A DNA stretch of 64,000 bases from G965205525 sp965205525. Its GTDB lineage: Bacteria; Pseudomonadota; Gammaproteobacteria; JABABF01. Shown piece by piece: positions 26,097-33,829 of this stretch. The stretch lies in NCBI GenBank assembly GCA_965205525.1, contig OZ242171.1:1054001-1118000 (forward strand), read 5' to 3'. Position 1 is the stretch's first letter; each line of letters begins with the position of its first letter. Under the pieces are notes generated by a model. It was not told the DNA's origin. It was given only the letters and a program-made list of their open reading frames with translations, and made no database searches. The translations under genes and the position numbers were made by a program.

Positions 26097-27128
26097 TCAA
26101 GCAGAACTGAACTGCGCTAAGAAACGCAGATCATTCTCAAAGAACAGGCGAATGTCATTCACGCCGTAGCGGAGCATGGCCAGCCGCTCAATGCCGAGAC
26201 CAAAGGCAAAGCCGCTCCACTGCTCGGCATCCAGCCCGACATTGGCGAATACTTTCGGGTGCACCATGCCGCAGCCCATCACTTCCAGGCGACCGCTGTG
26301 ACCGCAGGCGCGACAGCCTTTCCCGTCACACAAAAGGCAGCCGATATCCACCTCGGCAGAGGGCTCGGTAAAGGGGAAATACGAGGGCCGAAATAGGACC
26401 CGAAGATCCTCTCGCTCAAAAAAACAGCGCAGAAAATCGGTCACCACACCGCGGAGATCCGCCAGGGTAACCGAGCGGTCCACCCACAATCCCTCCACCT
26501 GGTGAAACATCGGCGTATGGGAAACATCCATGTCGCGGCGATAGACGCGTCCTTTGCAGATGATCTGCAAAGGGGGTGGCGTGCGCTGCATCACCCGCAC
26601 TTGCACCGGGGATGTGTGAGTGCGCAAGAGATGAGAGCCCCGCAGATAGAAAGTGTCGTGCATGGCCCGGGCGGGGTGATGCGGGGGAATATTCAGGGCC
26701 GTAAAGTTGTGCAGTTCGTCCTCTACCTCCGGCCCCTCCTCCGAGGAAAAACCTGCCGCTTGAAATAGGGCCTCCACCCGCTCCAGCACCAGCGTGATCG
26801 GGTGCAGACTGCCCATGCCGGGGCCGCGCCCGGGCAGACCGACATCTATGGTTTCTCGGGCCAGCTGCGCTGTAAGGGCTCCTTCTTTCAGCTCCTGACG
26901 CCGGGCATCAATCGTCGCATCCAGACTCTCCCGGGCGGAATTCAAGGCCGCCCCGGCAGCGGGTCGCTCGGCGGGGGGAAGCTCCTTGAGAGCTTGCAGA
27001 CGGACGGTAAACTCTCCCTTGCGCCCCAGGTAGCGAATACGCAGCGCCTCTAAGGAATCTGCATCTGCAGCCGCATGTGCCTCGCCCTCAGCGTGAGCGA
27101 GAAGTTCTGCAATTTTGTCGGAGGCCAA
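26097..27128 (-). CDS. pheS: Phenylalanine--tRNA ligase alpha subunit
   Basis: A 343-residue class II catalytic subunit. The N-terminal coiled coil is followed by GSLHPIT, FSSEEGPEVEDELHNF, HHPARAMHDTFY (motif 2 region), TPMFHQVEG, FRPSYFPFTEPSAEVD and GFAFGLGIERLAMLRYG (motif 3). A four-cysteine insert CLLCDGKGCRACG (about residues 277-290), likely a zinc knuckle, interrupts the sequence before LEVMGCGMVHP; E. coli PheS lacks it but other lineages have it. The start appears to be TTG at 27128, since no ATG or GTG is in frame nearby. It follows rplT by 77 bp. Confidence 0.96.
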   Translation of the reverse strand: MASDKIAELLAHAEGEAHAAADADSLEALRIRYLGRKGEFTVRLQALKELPPAERPAAGAALNSARESLDATIDARRQELKEGALTAQLARETIDVGLPGRGPGMGSLHPITLVLERVEALFQAAGFSSEEGPEVEDELHNFTALNIPPHHPARAMHDTFYLRGSHLLRTHTSPVQVRVMQRTPPPLQIICKGRVYRRDMDVSHTPMFHQVEGLWVDRSVTLADLRGVVTDFLRCFFEREDLRVLFRPSYFPFTEPSAEVDIGCLLCDGKGCRACGHSGRLEVMGCGMVHPKVFANVGLDAEQWSGFAFGLGIERLAMLRYGVNDIRLFFENDLRFLAQFSSA

Positions 27129-27205
27129 AGCGGATATCCGGCCTGCATCTCACCGAGGGACGGGACAGCAAGGGCGGCACTGCCGCTCGGTGCCGCCTGC
27201 CCGTA

Positions 27206-27562
27206 TCAGCCGAGCGCTGCCCTCGCAGTGGCGGCTATGACCGCAAAGGCATCTTTATCATGCATGGCCAAATCGGCGAGGACCCGGCGGTCTAAATCCA
27301 CCTCCGCCTTTTTCAGACCCTGTACGAAGCGGCTGTATGACAGGCCGTTATCCCGCGCAGCAGCATTGATGCGCACAATCCACAGGGAGCGAAAATCGCG
27401 CTTGCGCTGGCGCCGGTCCCGATAGGCATAGCGAGCGGCCCGGATGACCGCCTGCTTGGCGACCCGAAGAGAGCGGCTGCGGGCACCGGAATAGCCCCGG
27501 GCCTGCTTCAGAATTTTGCGGTGGCGGCTGTGGGCCCGCACCGCTCGTTTTGCCTTAGACAC
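27206..27562 (-). CDS. rplT: 50S ribosomal protein L20
   Basis: A 118-residue rRNA-binding protein with the family's very basic N-terminal half (KAKRAVRAHSRHRKILKQARGY and RAARYAYRDRRQRKRDFRSLW) and globular C-terminal half (RINAAARDNGLSYSRFVQGL, LDRRVLADLA). L20 helps early 50S assembly and in E. coli represses the rpmI-rplT message by binding its own leader; I could not identify that leader here. It lies between rpmI (28 bp upstream) and pheS. Confidence 0.98.
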   Translation of the reverse strand: MSKAKRAVRAHSRHRKILKQARGYSGARSRSLRVAKQAVIRAARYAYRDRRQRKRDFRSLWIVRINAAARDNGLSYSRFVQGLKKAEVDLDRRVLADLAMHDKDAFAVIAATARAALG

Positions 27563-27590
27563 GGTCGCTATCCTCGCTTATCAGACCTAT

Positions 27591-27788
27591 TCAGCTGCCG
27601 ACCAGCTGAGAGAGACGGGCAGTATCGGCTCCGTGCACCGGCCGCAGCCCCCGCAGGCGGCGCTTGTGGCGGGCCCGCATGCCGGTCAGCAGGTGACTGC
27701 GAAAAGCACTGCGATGCTTATAACCGCTGCCGCGCTTGCGAAAGCGCTTTGCCGCCCCTCTGTGTGTTTTCTGCTTTCCCGCTGTCAT
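27591..27788 (-). CDS. rpmI: 50S ribosomal protein L35
   Basis: A 65-residue basic ribosomal protein with the L35 pattern KQKTHRGAAKRFRKRGSGYKHR, followed by LTGMRARHKRRLRGLRPV. The start ATG 27788 overlaps the infC stop (ATGA), so translation is coupled to initiation factor 3. The frame is open for another 40 codons upstream, but those belong to infC in another frame; the typical L35 start fits ATG 27788 exactly. Confidence 0.96.
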   Translation of the reverse strand: MTAGKQKTHRGAAKRFRKRGSGYKHRSAFRSHLLTGMRARHKRRLRGLRPVHGADTARLSQLVGS

Positions 27789-28357
27789 CTGTCTTCTCCG
27801 CCTGTATGCTCGTTTTCCGGGCTGCTCTTGGGCCGGCCCCGGCGCGGCGCGACTACCATGGACAGCTGGCGCCGATCCATTACCGGCTCCTGCTCCACGG
27901 TACCCCACTGCGACAAATCCTGCTGCACTCTCTGCAGCAGCTTTTCCCCTAATTCACGATGGGCCAGCTCGCGGCCCCGGTAACGCAATGTCACCTTTGT
28001 CTTATCCCCCTGCTCCAGGAAACGCACCAAGCTGCGCAGTTTCACTTTGTAATCGGCCTCACCAGTTCTGGAGCGAAACTTGATCTCTTTGACCTGCATC
28101 CGGTGATGGCGCCGCTTGGCCTGCTGTTTCTTTTTGAGAAACAAATGCTTGCCATAATCCATGATCTTGCACACCGGGTGCTGACCATCTGCGGACATCT
28201 GCACCAGATCCAGCTCATCGTTTCTCGCTCTTTGCAATGCATCCTCCCGAGAAACAACACCTGCCTTATGCCCATCCTTTTCAATCAGGAGCACAGAATC
28301 AGCCTGAATACTCTCGTTCAGCAGATGCTGCCGGTCGCTGTCAGTTCCTGTTTTAAT
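27785..28357 (-). CDS. infC: Translation initiation factor IF-3, with AUU start codon
   Basis: A 190-residue IF-3. The start is ATT at 28357, preceded by GGGGGAG at about eight bases: the thrS end reads GAT-TAA and the infC start reads ATT-AAA, so the two genes overlap by five bases. The N-terminal domain (LLNESIQADSVLLIEKDGHKAGVV), linker and C-terminal domain (KEIKFRSRTGEADYKVKLRSLVRFLEQGDKTKVTL) are all present. AUU initiation is the known autoregulatory device of infC: IF-3 discriminates against its own start codon. An upstream ATG (28438) is in frame but lies inside thrS and would add 27 unrelated residues. Confidence 0.95.
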   Translation of the reverse strand: MKTGTDSDRQHLLNESIQADSVLLIEKDGHKAGVVSREDALQRARNDELDLVQMSADGQHPVCKIMDYGKHLFLKKKQQAKRRHHRMQVKEIKFRSRTGEADYKVKLRSLVRFLEQGDKTKVTLRYRGRELAHRELGEKLLQRVQQDLSQWGTVEQEPVMDRRQLSMVVAPRRGRPKSSPENEHTGGEDR

Positions 28358-30293
28358 CTTGCTTCTCCCCCATCTCGGCACCAGGCGAGGAGATTCCATT
28401 TTTCCTCGCATCTCCCAGCAGGCTGTGAAAGGAGTCAACTGTCATCGCCCCCAAGTCCTCCCCCGCACGGGAGCGCACGGCAACTGTCCGCCGCTCGGTT
28501 TCACGCTCTCCTACTATTAGCATATAAGGGATCTTCTGCATCGTGTGCTCACGAATTTTAAGGCCTATCTTCTTATTTCTCAAGTCGCTCTCCACCCGCA
28601 CGCCCAGCGCTGCCAGCTCATCCTGCACCTGGCAAGCATAACCGGCCTGCCGGTCCGTGATGTTCAGCACCACCACCTGCACCGGCGCAAGCCATACGGG
28701 CAGCGCCCCAGCATAATGCTCCAGCAAGATACCTATAAACCTCTCTAAAGAGCCAAGAATTGCCCGATGCACCATCACCGGGACAGCGCGGGAGCTGTCC
28801 TCGGTCACATAGCGGGCACCGAGCCGCTCGGGCATCGCAAAATCAACCTGTATGGTACCGCACTGCCATTGCCGCCCGATGCTGTCCTGCAGGGTGAATT
28901 CAATCTTTGGTCCATAAAAGGCGCCCTCTCCCGGCTGCAGGACATATTCTAGCCCCCGGGTTTTCAGCACCTGCTGCAGGGCCTGCTCCGCCCGATCCCA
29001 CAGGCTGTCATCCCCCACTCGGTTTTCCGGACGAGTGGAGAAGGCCAGGAGGATATCGCGAAAGCCAAAATCGGCATAAATTTCAAAAACCAGCCCCACC
29101 AGGCGATCGATTTCCTCCGCCAGCTGATCTTCACGGCAGAAGATATGGGCATCGTCCTGGGTGAAACACCGGGCCCGCAGCAGGCCGTGCAGGGTGCCGG
29201 AAGGCTCGTTGCGATGGACAATGCCGAACTCAGACAAGCGCAGCGGAAGCTCGTTGTGACTGCGCAATTTATGGTTGAAAATTTGCACATGGGCTGGGCA
29301 GTTCATCGGCTTAATCGCATAATCCCGTTTGCCGGATTCAGTGACAAAAATCATGTCGCCAAACTTGTCCCAGTGCCCGGAGCGCTCCCACAGGGAGCGC
29401 TCTAAGAGCTGCGGTGTGTGCACCTCCTGGTACCCCGCCGCCGCGGTGCGCATATGCTGCTCCACCAGCCGGTACAGAGTAAAGCCCCGGGGATGCCAGA
29501 ACACCATGCCCGGAGCCTCCTCTTGGAAATGAAACAGACCGAGACGATTGCCCAGCCGGCGGTGGTCGCGTTTCTCCGCCTCTTCCAAGCGGTGCAAGTG
29601 CTCCTGCAGCTGCGGCTGCCCTGCCCAGGCGGTGCCGTATATGCGCTGCAGCATCTCGTTGGAGGCGTCGCCGCGCCAATAGGCGCCCGACAGCCGTGTC
29701 AGCTTAAACGCCTTCAAAAAGCGGGTGTTCGGCACATGGGGCCCGCGACACATGTCAATGTATTCCTGATGATAGTAGAGCCCCATCTCCTGCACCGCAA
29801 CCGGCATCTCCTCCACTAGGCGCACCTTGTATGACTCGCTGCGCCGGCTAAAAATGTCTAGCACTTCTTCACGCGGCGTCATCTTCTTGATGACATCATA
29901 TTCCTGGACAATGAGCTCGCGCATCCGCTCTTCAATGGCGACCAGGTCCTCGGGGCCGAAAGAACCCCCGTAGGCAATATCGTAATAAAACCCGTCTTCA
30001 ATGACTGGACCGATAACCATCTCTGCCTCGGGATACAGCTGCTTGACCGCCTGCCCCAGCAGATGGGCGCAGGAGTGACGGATAATTTCCAGCCCCTCCG
30101 GGTCGCGGGCTGTAATCAAGCGCAGATTGACATCTTCTGTAATCGGGTCAGAGATGTCCGTCAATACATCATCCACGCTGGCAGCCAAGGTATCCCGGGC
30201 CAGACCGGGACCGATAGATTGCGCTACCTGCAGGGCATTGACCGAGTGCTCAAACGCGCGCCGGCTGCCATCGGGGAGAGTGATCAGCGGCAT
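28353..30293 (-). CDS. thrS: Threonine--tRNA ligase
   Basis: A 646-residue class II synthetase. TGS domain at the N terminus (ITLPDGSRRAFEHSVNALQVAQSIGPGLA), then the editing domain with HSCAHLLGQAVKQLYPEAEMVIGP, the catalytic core with NCPAHVQIFNH, EFGIVHRNEPSG and FTQDDAHIFC, and a C-terminal anticodon-binding domain starting near VWLAPVQVVVLNITD. The length is normal. It heads the thrS-infC-rpmI-rplT-pheST-ihfA block; the first bases after thrS's stop are the infC start. A tRNA-Val gene lies 55 bp upstream on the same strand. Confidence 0.98.
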   Translation of the reverse strand: MPLITLPDGSRRAFEHSVNALQVAQSIGPGLARDTLAASVDDVLTDISDPITEDVNLRLITARDPEGLEIIRHSCAHLLGQAVKQLYPEAEMVIGPVIEDGFYYDIAYGGSFGPEDLVAIEERMRELIVQEYDVIKKMTPREEVLDIFSRRSESYKVRLVEEMPVAVQEMGLYYHQEYIDMCRGPHVPNTRFLKAFKLTRLSGAYWRGDASNEMLQRIYGTAWAGQPQLQEHLHRLEEAEKRDHRRLGNRLGLFHFQEEAPGMVFWHPRGFTLYRLVEQHMRTAAAGYQEVHTPQLLERSLWERSGHWDKFGDMIFVTESGKRDYAIKPMNCPAHVQIFNHKLRSHNELPLRLSEFGIVHRNEPSGTLHGLLRARCFTQDDAHIFCREDQLAEEIDRLVGLVFEIYADFGFRDILLAFSTRPENRVGDDSLWDRAEQALQQVLKTRGLEYVLQPGEGAFYGPKIEFTLQDSIGRQWQCGTIQVDFAMPERLGARYVTEDSSRAVPVMVHRAILGSLERFIGILLEHYAGALPVWLAPVQVVVLNITDRQAGYACQVQDELAALGVRVESDLRNKKIGLKIREHTMQKIPYMLIVGERETERRTVAVRSRAGEDLGAMTVDSFHSLLGDARKNGISSPGAEMGEKQD

Positions 30294-30348
30294 GAAGGTA
30301 TTGCAGAATAAGATAGGTACAACTGTAGTGCCAAAGACCTGCCGAAAA

Positions 30349-30426
30349 TGGTAGGCGCGATTGGATTTGAACCAACGACCCCCACCATGTCAAGGTGGTG
30401 CTCTAACCGAGCTGAGCTACGCGCCT
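30349..30426 (-). tRNA. tRNA-Val (anticodon GAC)
   Basis: A 78-nt cloverleaf with encoded CCA. The acceptor AGGCGCG/CGCGCCT is fully paired; anticodon loop TTGACAT in CCACC/GGTGG gives GAC; variable and T arms GGGTC GTTGG TTCAAAT CCAAT match the common gammaproteobacterial tRNA-Val(GAC). Confidence 0.95.
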
Positions 30427-30453
30427 TTATAAATCGCAGGCCGCCGACTTGCC

Positions 30454-30459
30454 ATTATA
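30454..30459 (-). promoter_or_regulatory. Perfect -10 box (TATAAT) upstream of tRNA-Val
   Basis: TATAAT on the minus strand, 28 bases before the tRNA-Val 5' end. A GC-rich stretch follows, as in stable-RNA promoters. No convincing -35 hexamer lies 16-18 bases upstream, so the promoter is only partly supported. Confidence 0.4.
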
Positions 30460-30542
30460 GCCGAGGAGCAAGTGCACAAATGCAGGAAACTATAGAGAGC
30501 CCGGGGGGCGAGAGGCCCGATTGCAGCTGTCGGCCGAGGTCC

Positions 30543-32561
30543 TCAGGCATTGAAAAATACGTGCCGCCTGAACTCCGCCACCTGATCTCGCAGGCGGGCG
30601 GCCTCTTCAAATTCCAAGTTGGCGGCATGCTCGTACATGCGCTCTTCTAGCCGCTTGATCTCCTGTCCCAAATCCGCTGCAGACAACCCTTGCGTGTCCG
30701 GCACAGGCGCGGGCACCGCCGGGCGCGAAGTGCCGCGTCGGCCCTTCCCGGCCCGGGTTACCAGCGCTCCCTCCATGATATCGGTCACTTCTTTCTGAAT
30801 GGTCTGCGGCTGAATGCCGTGCTTGGTGTTGAAGTCAATCTGCTTGCTGCGCCTGCGCTCGGTCTCTTCCATGGCACGGCGCATTGATTTGGTGACCACC
30901 TCGGCATACAGGATGGCCCGGCCGTTTACATTGCGCGCCGTCCGGCCGATAGTCTGTATGAGGGAGCTCACCGAGCGCAAGAAGCCCTCCCGGTCCGCAT
31001 CCAAGATAGCGACCAAGGACACTTCAGGCATATCCAGACCTTCGCGCAGCAAATTGATGCCTACCAGCACGTCAAAAACACCGAGGCGCAGGTCGCGGAT
31101 GATCTCCACTCTTTCCATGGTGTCTATATCGGAATGCAGGTAGCGCACGCGCACGCCGTGCTCGTCTAAGTACTCGGTCAGGTCTTCTGCCATGCGCTTG
31201 GTGAGGGTGGTCACCAGCACCCGCTCTTTGCGCTCTGTGCGCAGCTTTATCTCCGACAGCAGGTCATCCACCTGGGCGGTGGCCGGGCGTACCTCCACCT
31301 CGGGATCTACCAGCCCGGTGGGACGCACCACCTGTTCTACCACCTGGTCCGCCCGCTCCAGCTCGTAGGGACTCGGGGTCGCAGACGTGAAGATTGTCTG
31401 GCCGACCATCTCTTCCCATTCCTCAAAACGAAGCGGTCGATTGTCCAGCGCAGAGGGCAGGCGAAAACCGTATTCCACCAGAGTTTTTTTACGCGCCCGG
31501 TCCCCCCGGTACATGCCGTTAAGCTGCGGCACCATGACATGGGATTCATCCACCACCACCAGCGCCTCCGGCGACAGATAGTCCAGCAGAGTCGGCGGCG
31601 GCTGTCCCGCCTCGCGCCCGGACAGGTAGCGGGAATAATTTTCTATGCCCGTGCAATAGCCGAGCTCACGGATCATTTCCAGATCAAAGAGGGTGCGCTG
31701 CTCTAAGCGCTGGGCCTCCAGCAGTTTGTTCTGCTGCTTCAGCTCAGAAAGCCGCTCTGCTAATTCCGCCTCCACTTGCTTTAGGGTGCGAAGAAGATTT
31801 TCCCGAGGCGTGGCGTAGTGGGTTTTCGGATAAATGGTAATGCGGGGAAGCACTCCCTGGATAGCACCGGTCAGCGGGTCAAACAAGGAGATCTTCTCAA
31901 TCTCGCCGTCAAACAGCTCTATGCGTACCGCCTGCTCGCTGGACTCGGCGGGAAACACATCCACTACATCGCCCTTGGCCCGATAGGTGCCGCGCCGAAA
32001 ATCCATATCATTGCGCATGTACTGCAGTTCGGCCAATCGGCGCAGAAGAAATTGCCGGTCTAATTCCTCGCCGCGCACCATGTGCAGCACCATCTGCAGG
32101 TATGCCCCGGGTTCCCCGATCCCGTAAATTGCGGAGACCGTCGCCACCACTACCGTATCTTTCCTTTCTAGCAGCGCCTTGGTCGCCGACAGGCGCATCT
32201 GCTCAATATGCTCGTTGATAGAAGCATCCTTTTCAATGTAGGTATCCGAGGACGGCACATAGGCCTCCGGCTGGTAATAATCGTAGTAGGAAACAAAATA
32301 CTCCACTGCATTGCGGGGCAGGAATTCGCGAAATTCCCCATACAGCTGTGCCGCTAAGGTTTTATTCGGCGCCAGCACCAGGGCCGGGCGCTGGACACGC
32401 TCAATGAGATTGGCAATGGTGTAGGTCTTGCCAGAGCCGGTAACCCCCAGCAGCACCTGGGAGCGAAGACCCGCATCCAGCCCCTTTGCCAGCTGCCGGA
32501 TCGCCTGGGGCTGATCACCAGCAGGTGCAAAGGGCGACTGCACCTTGAATTTCCGCTTCAT
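30543..32561 (-). CDS. uvrB: UvrABC excinuclease subunit B
   Basis: A 672-residue damage-verification helicase of nucleotide excision repair. Walker A GVTGSGKTYT (about residues 39-48), the YYDYYQPEAYVP hairpin that inserts into DNA, helicase motif VVVDESHVMVPQLNGMY, VLVGINLLREGLDMPEVSLVAI, QTIGRTARN and a C-terminal UVR coiled coil (LEERMYEHAANLEFEEAARLRD) for UvrC contact. Length is standard. It stands alone, 118 bp upstream of tRNA-Val on the same strand. Confidence 0.98.
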   Translation of the reverse strand: MKRKFKVQSPFAPAGDQPQAIRQLAKGLDAGLRSQVLLGVTGSGKTYTIANLIERVQRPALVLAPNKTLAAQLYGEFREFLPRNAVEYFVSYYDYYQPEAYVPSSDTYIEKDASINEHIEQMRLSATKALLERKDTVVVATVSAIYGIGEPGAYLQMVLHMVRGEELDRQFLLRRLAELQYMRNDMDFRRGTYRAKGDVVDVFPAESSEQAVRIELFDGEIEKISLFDPLTGAIQGVLPRITIYPKTHYATPRENLLRTLKQVEAELAERLSELKQQNKLLEAQRLEQRTLFDLEMIRELGYCTGIENYSRYLSGREAGQPPPTLLDYLSPEALVVVDESHVMVPQLNGMYRGDRARKKTLVEYGFRLPSALDNRPLRFEEWEEMVGQTIFTSATPSPYELERADQVVEQVVRPTGLVDPEVEVRPATAQVDDLLSEIKLRTERKERVLVTTLTKRMAEDLTEYLDEHGVRVRYLHSDIDTMERVEIIRDLRLGVFDVLVGINLLREGLDMPEVSLVAILDADREGFLRSVSSLIQTIGRTARNVNGRAILYAEVVTKSMRRAMEETERRRSKQIDFNTKHGIQPQTIQKEVTDIMEGALVTRAGKGRRGTSRPAVPAPVPDTQGLSAADLGQEIKRLEERMYEHAANLEFEEAARLRDQVAEFRRHVFFNA

Positions 32562-32718
32562 AGCACCCCGCTATTGCATCTCGGCCCGCAGCCTGCGAGA
32601 GCAGCTGCCAGCTGAGGCCCTGCGCCCCTCCTCGGCAGGGTATCTATCCGAGGCGGAGGCCAAGAGGGAATCGCAGGCGTAAAAAGGCATATTTTGTATT
32701 ATTCACTGTACTAGGATC

Positions 32719-32747
32719 TTGACCGAGACCGGTGGCTGAATTATTAT
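32719..32747 (+). promoter_or_regulatory. Promoter of tRNA-Asn
   Basis: TTGACC (32719-32724), exactly 17 bp, then TATTAT (32742-32747), ending 11 bases before the tRNA 5' end at 32759. Five of six consensus bases in each hexamer and correct spacing make this the best promoter in the window. Confidence 0.75.
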
Positions 32748-32758
32748 GCACCGCAACT

Positions 32759-32834
32759 TCCGCCTTAGCTCAGATGGTAGAGCAGATGACTGTTAATCAT
32801 CGGGTCGCTGGTTCGAGCCCAGCAGGCGGAGCCA
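32759..32834 (+). tRNA. tRNA-Asn (anticodon GTT)
   Basis: A 76-nt cloverleaf with encoded CCA: acceptor TCCGCCT/AGGCGGA, D arm GCTC AGATGGTA GAGC, anticodon stem GATGA CTGTTAA TCATC with GTT, T arm GCTGG TTCGAGC CCAGC. It is on the plus strand between the oppositely oriented uvrB and the DHH gene. Confidence 0.96.
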
Positions 32835-32858
32835 CTATTCTTGGCATGTGCCTGCATT

Positions 32859-33824
32859 TCACTCCTTCCTGTAGAAATCCTCAAAGGCCGCAAGAAACGG
32901 GTCTAGCATTTCCGACGGCAGGTTATTAATGCCAGCCGCCGCCTCGCGGCCGCCGCCGCCGGGGAAACGGCGACACAGTTCAGCGGCCCCGGTGCACTGC
33001 GCGAGCGGGGCCCGCACACTGATCCGGTATTCACCGGAAGGAAGCACCATAATCACAGCATGCGCCCGCTTTGGGTATTGACTGACCAGATAATTGCCGA
33101 ATACACCGCTGACCCGCCGGGCCCAAGCCTCGCCGGGCAGCAAATAAACCGCGCTTCGCGCTTCCTCCCGGTGGGGATTGAGATTCTGCGCAGCCGCCAT
33201 GTCTTCCCGGTATCCTGTTTCTAAGCGACGGAATACATCCCCCCCCTCTTTGACAAAGTGCAGCGGGTCTGCGTAGGGAAGCAGCTGCTGAAATAAATCC
33301 GCAGGATGGATATGCAGGTCAGCCTCCGTGATGCCGTAACTGTTGTAATTGAGATATATCCCAAGATGCTTCAAACAATCCAAGTCATCCTCGTTCAAGC
33401 CCGATGTGCCGGCTAGCGTCCGGGCCGAGGCATCCAAGTTATCACCAAAAGCACCCGCCACCGCCCAGGCGGCATGGCGTCCCTTCAAGTGCTGGCTGAC
33501 CAAAAGACTGGTGCAGATGTCGGCGGCGGTGTCCACCAGAAGGGTGAGGCGCTCATGCTGAAGAATTTCGCCGGGATAGTGATGATCTGCATACCAGATT
33601 TCCGCACCAGCAGTCAGCGCCTCTGAGATGCCGCTGCGATTGCGGTCAAAGGAGATATCCAGAACCGTGAGGCGGTCTCCGGACTTTGCCTCGGCACGCT
33701 CTACCAGCTGAATATCGCGCTTTGTGCCAGTAATGAGACGGCTGTCTAGAGGCTCTGCATGGCGCAGCTGTAAAAGTGCGCAGATGCCGTCGGCATCTCC
33801 GTTAAAAATATCAACATAATGCAT
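32859..33824 (-). CDS. DHH/DHHA1 family phosphoesterase
   Basis: A 321-residue protein with the DHH superfamily pattern: FNGDADGICAL at the N terminus, VLDISFDRN, and the eponymous YADHHYPG (about residues 79-86), then a C-terminal DHHA1-like part ending in the glycine motif FPGGGGREAAAGIN. Members hydrolyse phosphodiester or oligonucleotide substrates (RecJ, NrnA, acetyl-transfer relatives). Start ATG 33824 is preceded by TTGAGG; the upstream TTG is less likely. It begins five bases after the O-antigen ligase-like gene, so the two form one unit, although a functional link is not obvious. The substrate is unknown. Confidence 0.82.
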   Translation of the reverse strand: MHYVDIFNGDADGICALLQLRHAEPLDSRLITGTKRDIQLVERAEAKSGDRLTVLDISFDRNRSGISEALTAGAEIWYADHHYPGEILQHERLTLLVDTAADICTSLLVSQHLKGRHAAWAVAGAFGDNLDASARTLAGTSGLNEDDLDCLKHLGIYLNYNSYGITEADLHIHPADLFQQLLPYADPLHFVKEGGDVFRRLETGYREDMAAAQNLNPHREEARSAVYLLPGEAWARRVSGVFGNYLVSQYPKRAHAVIMVLPSGEYRISVRAPLAQCTGAAELCRRFPGGGGREAAAGINNLPSEMLDPFLAAFEDFYRKE

Positions 33825-33829
33825 CCGCC

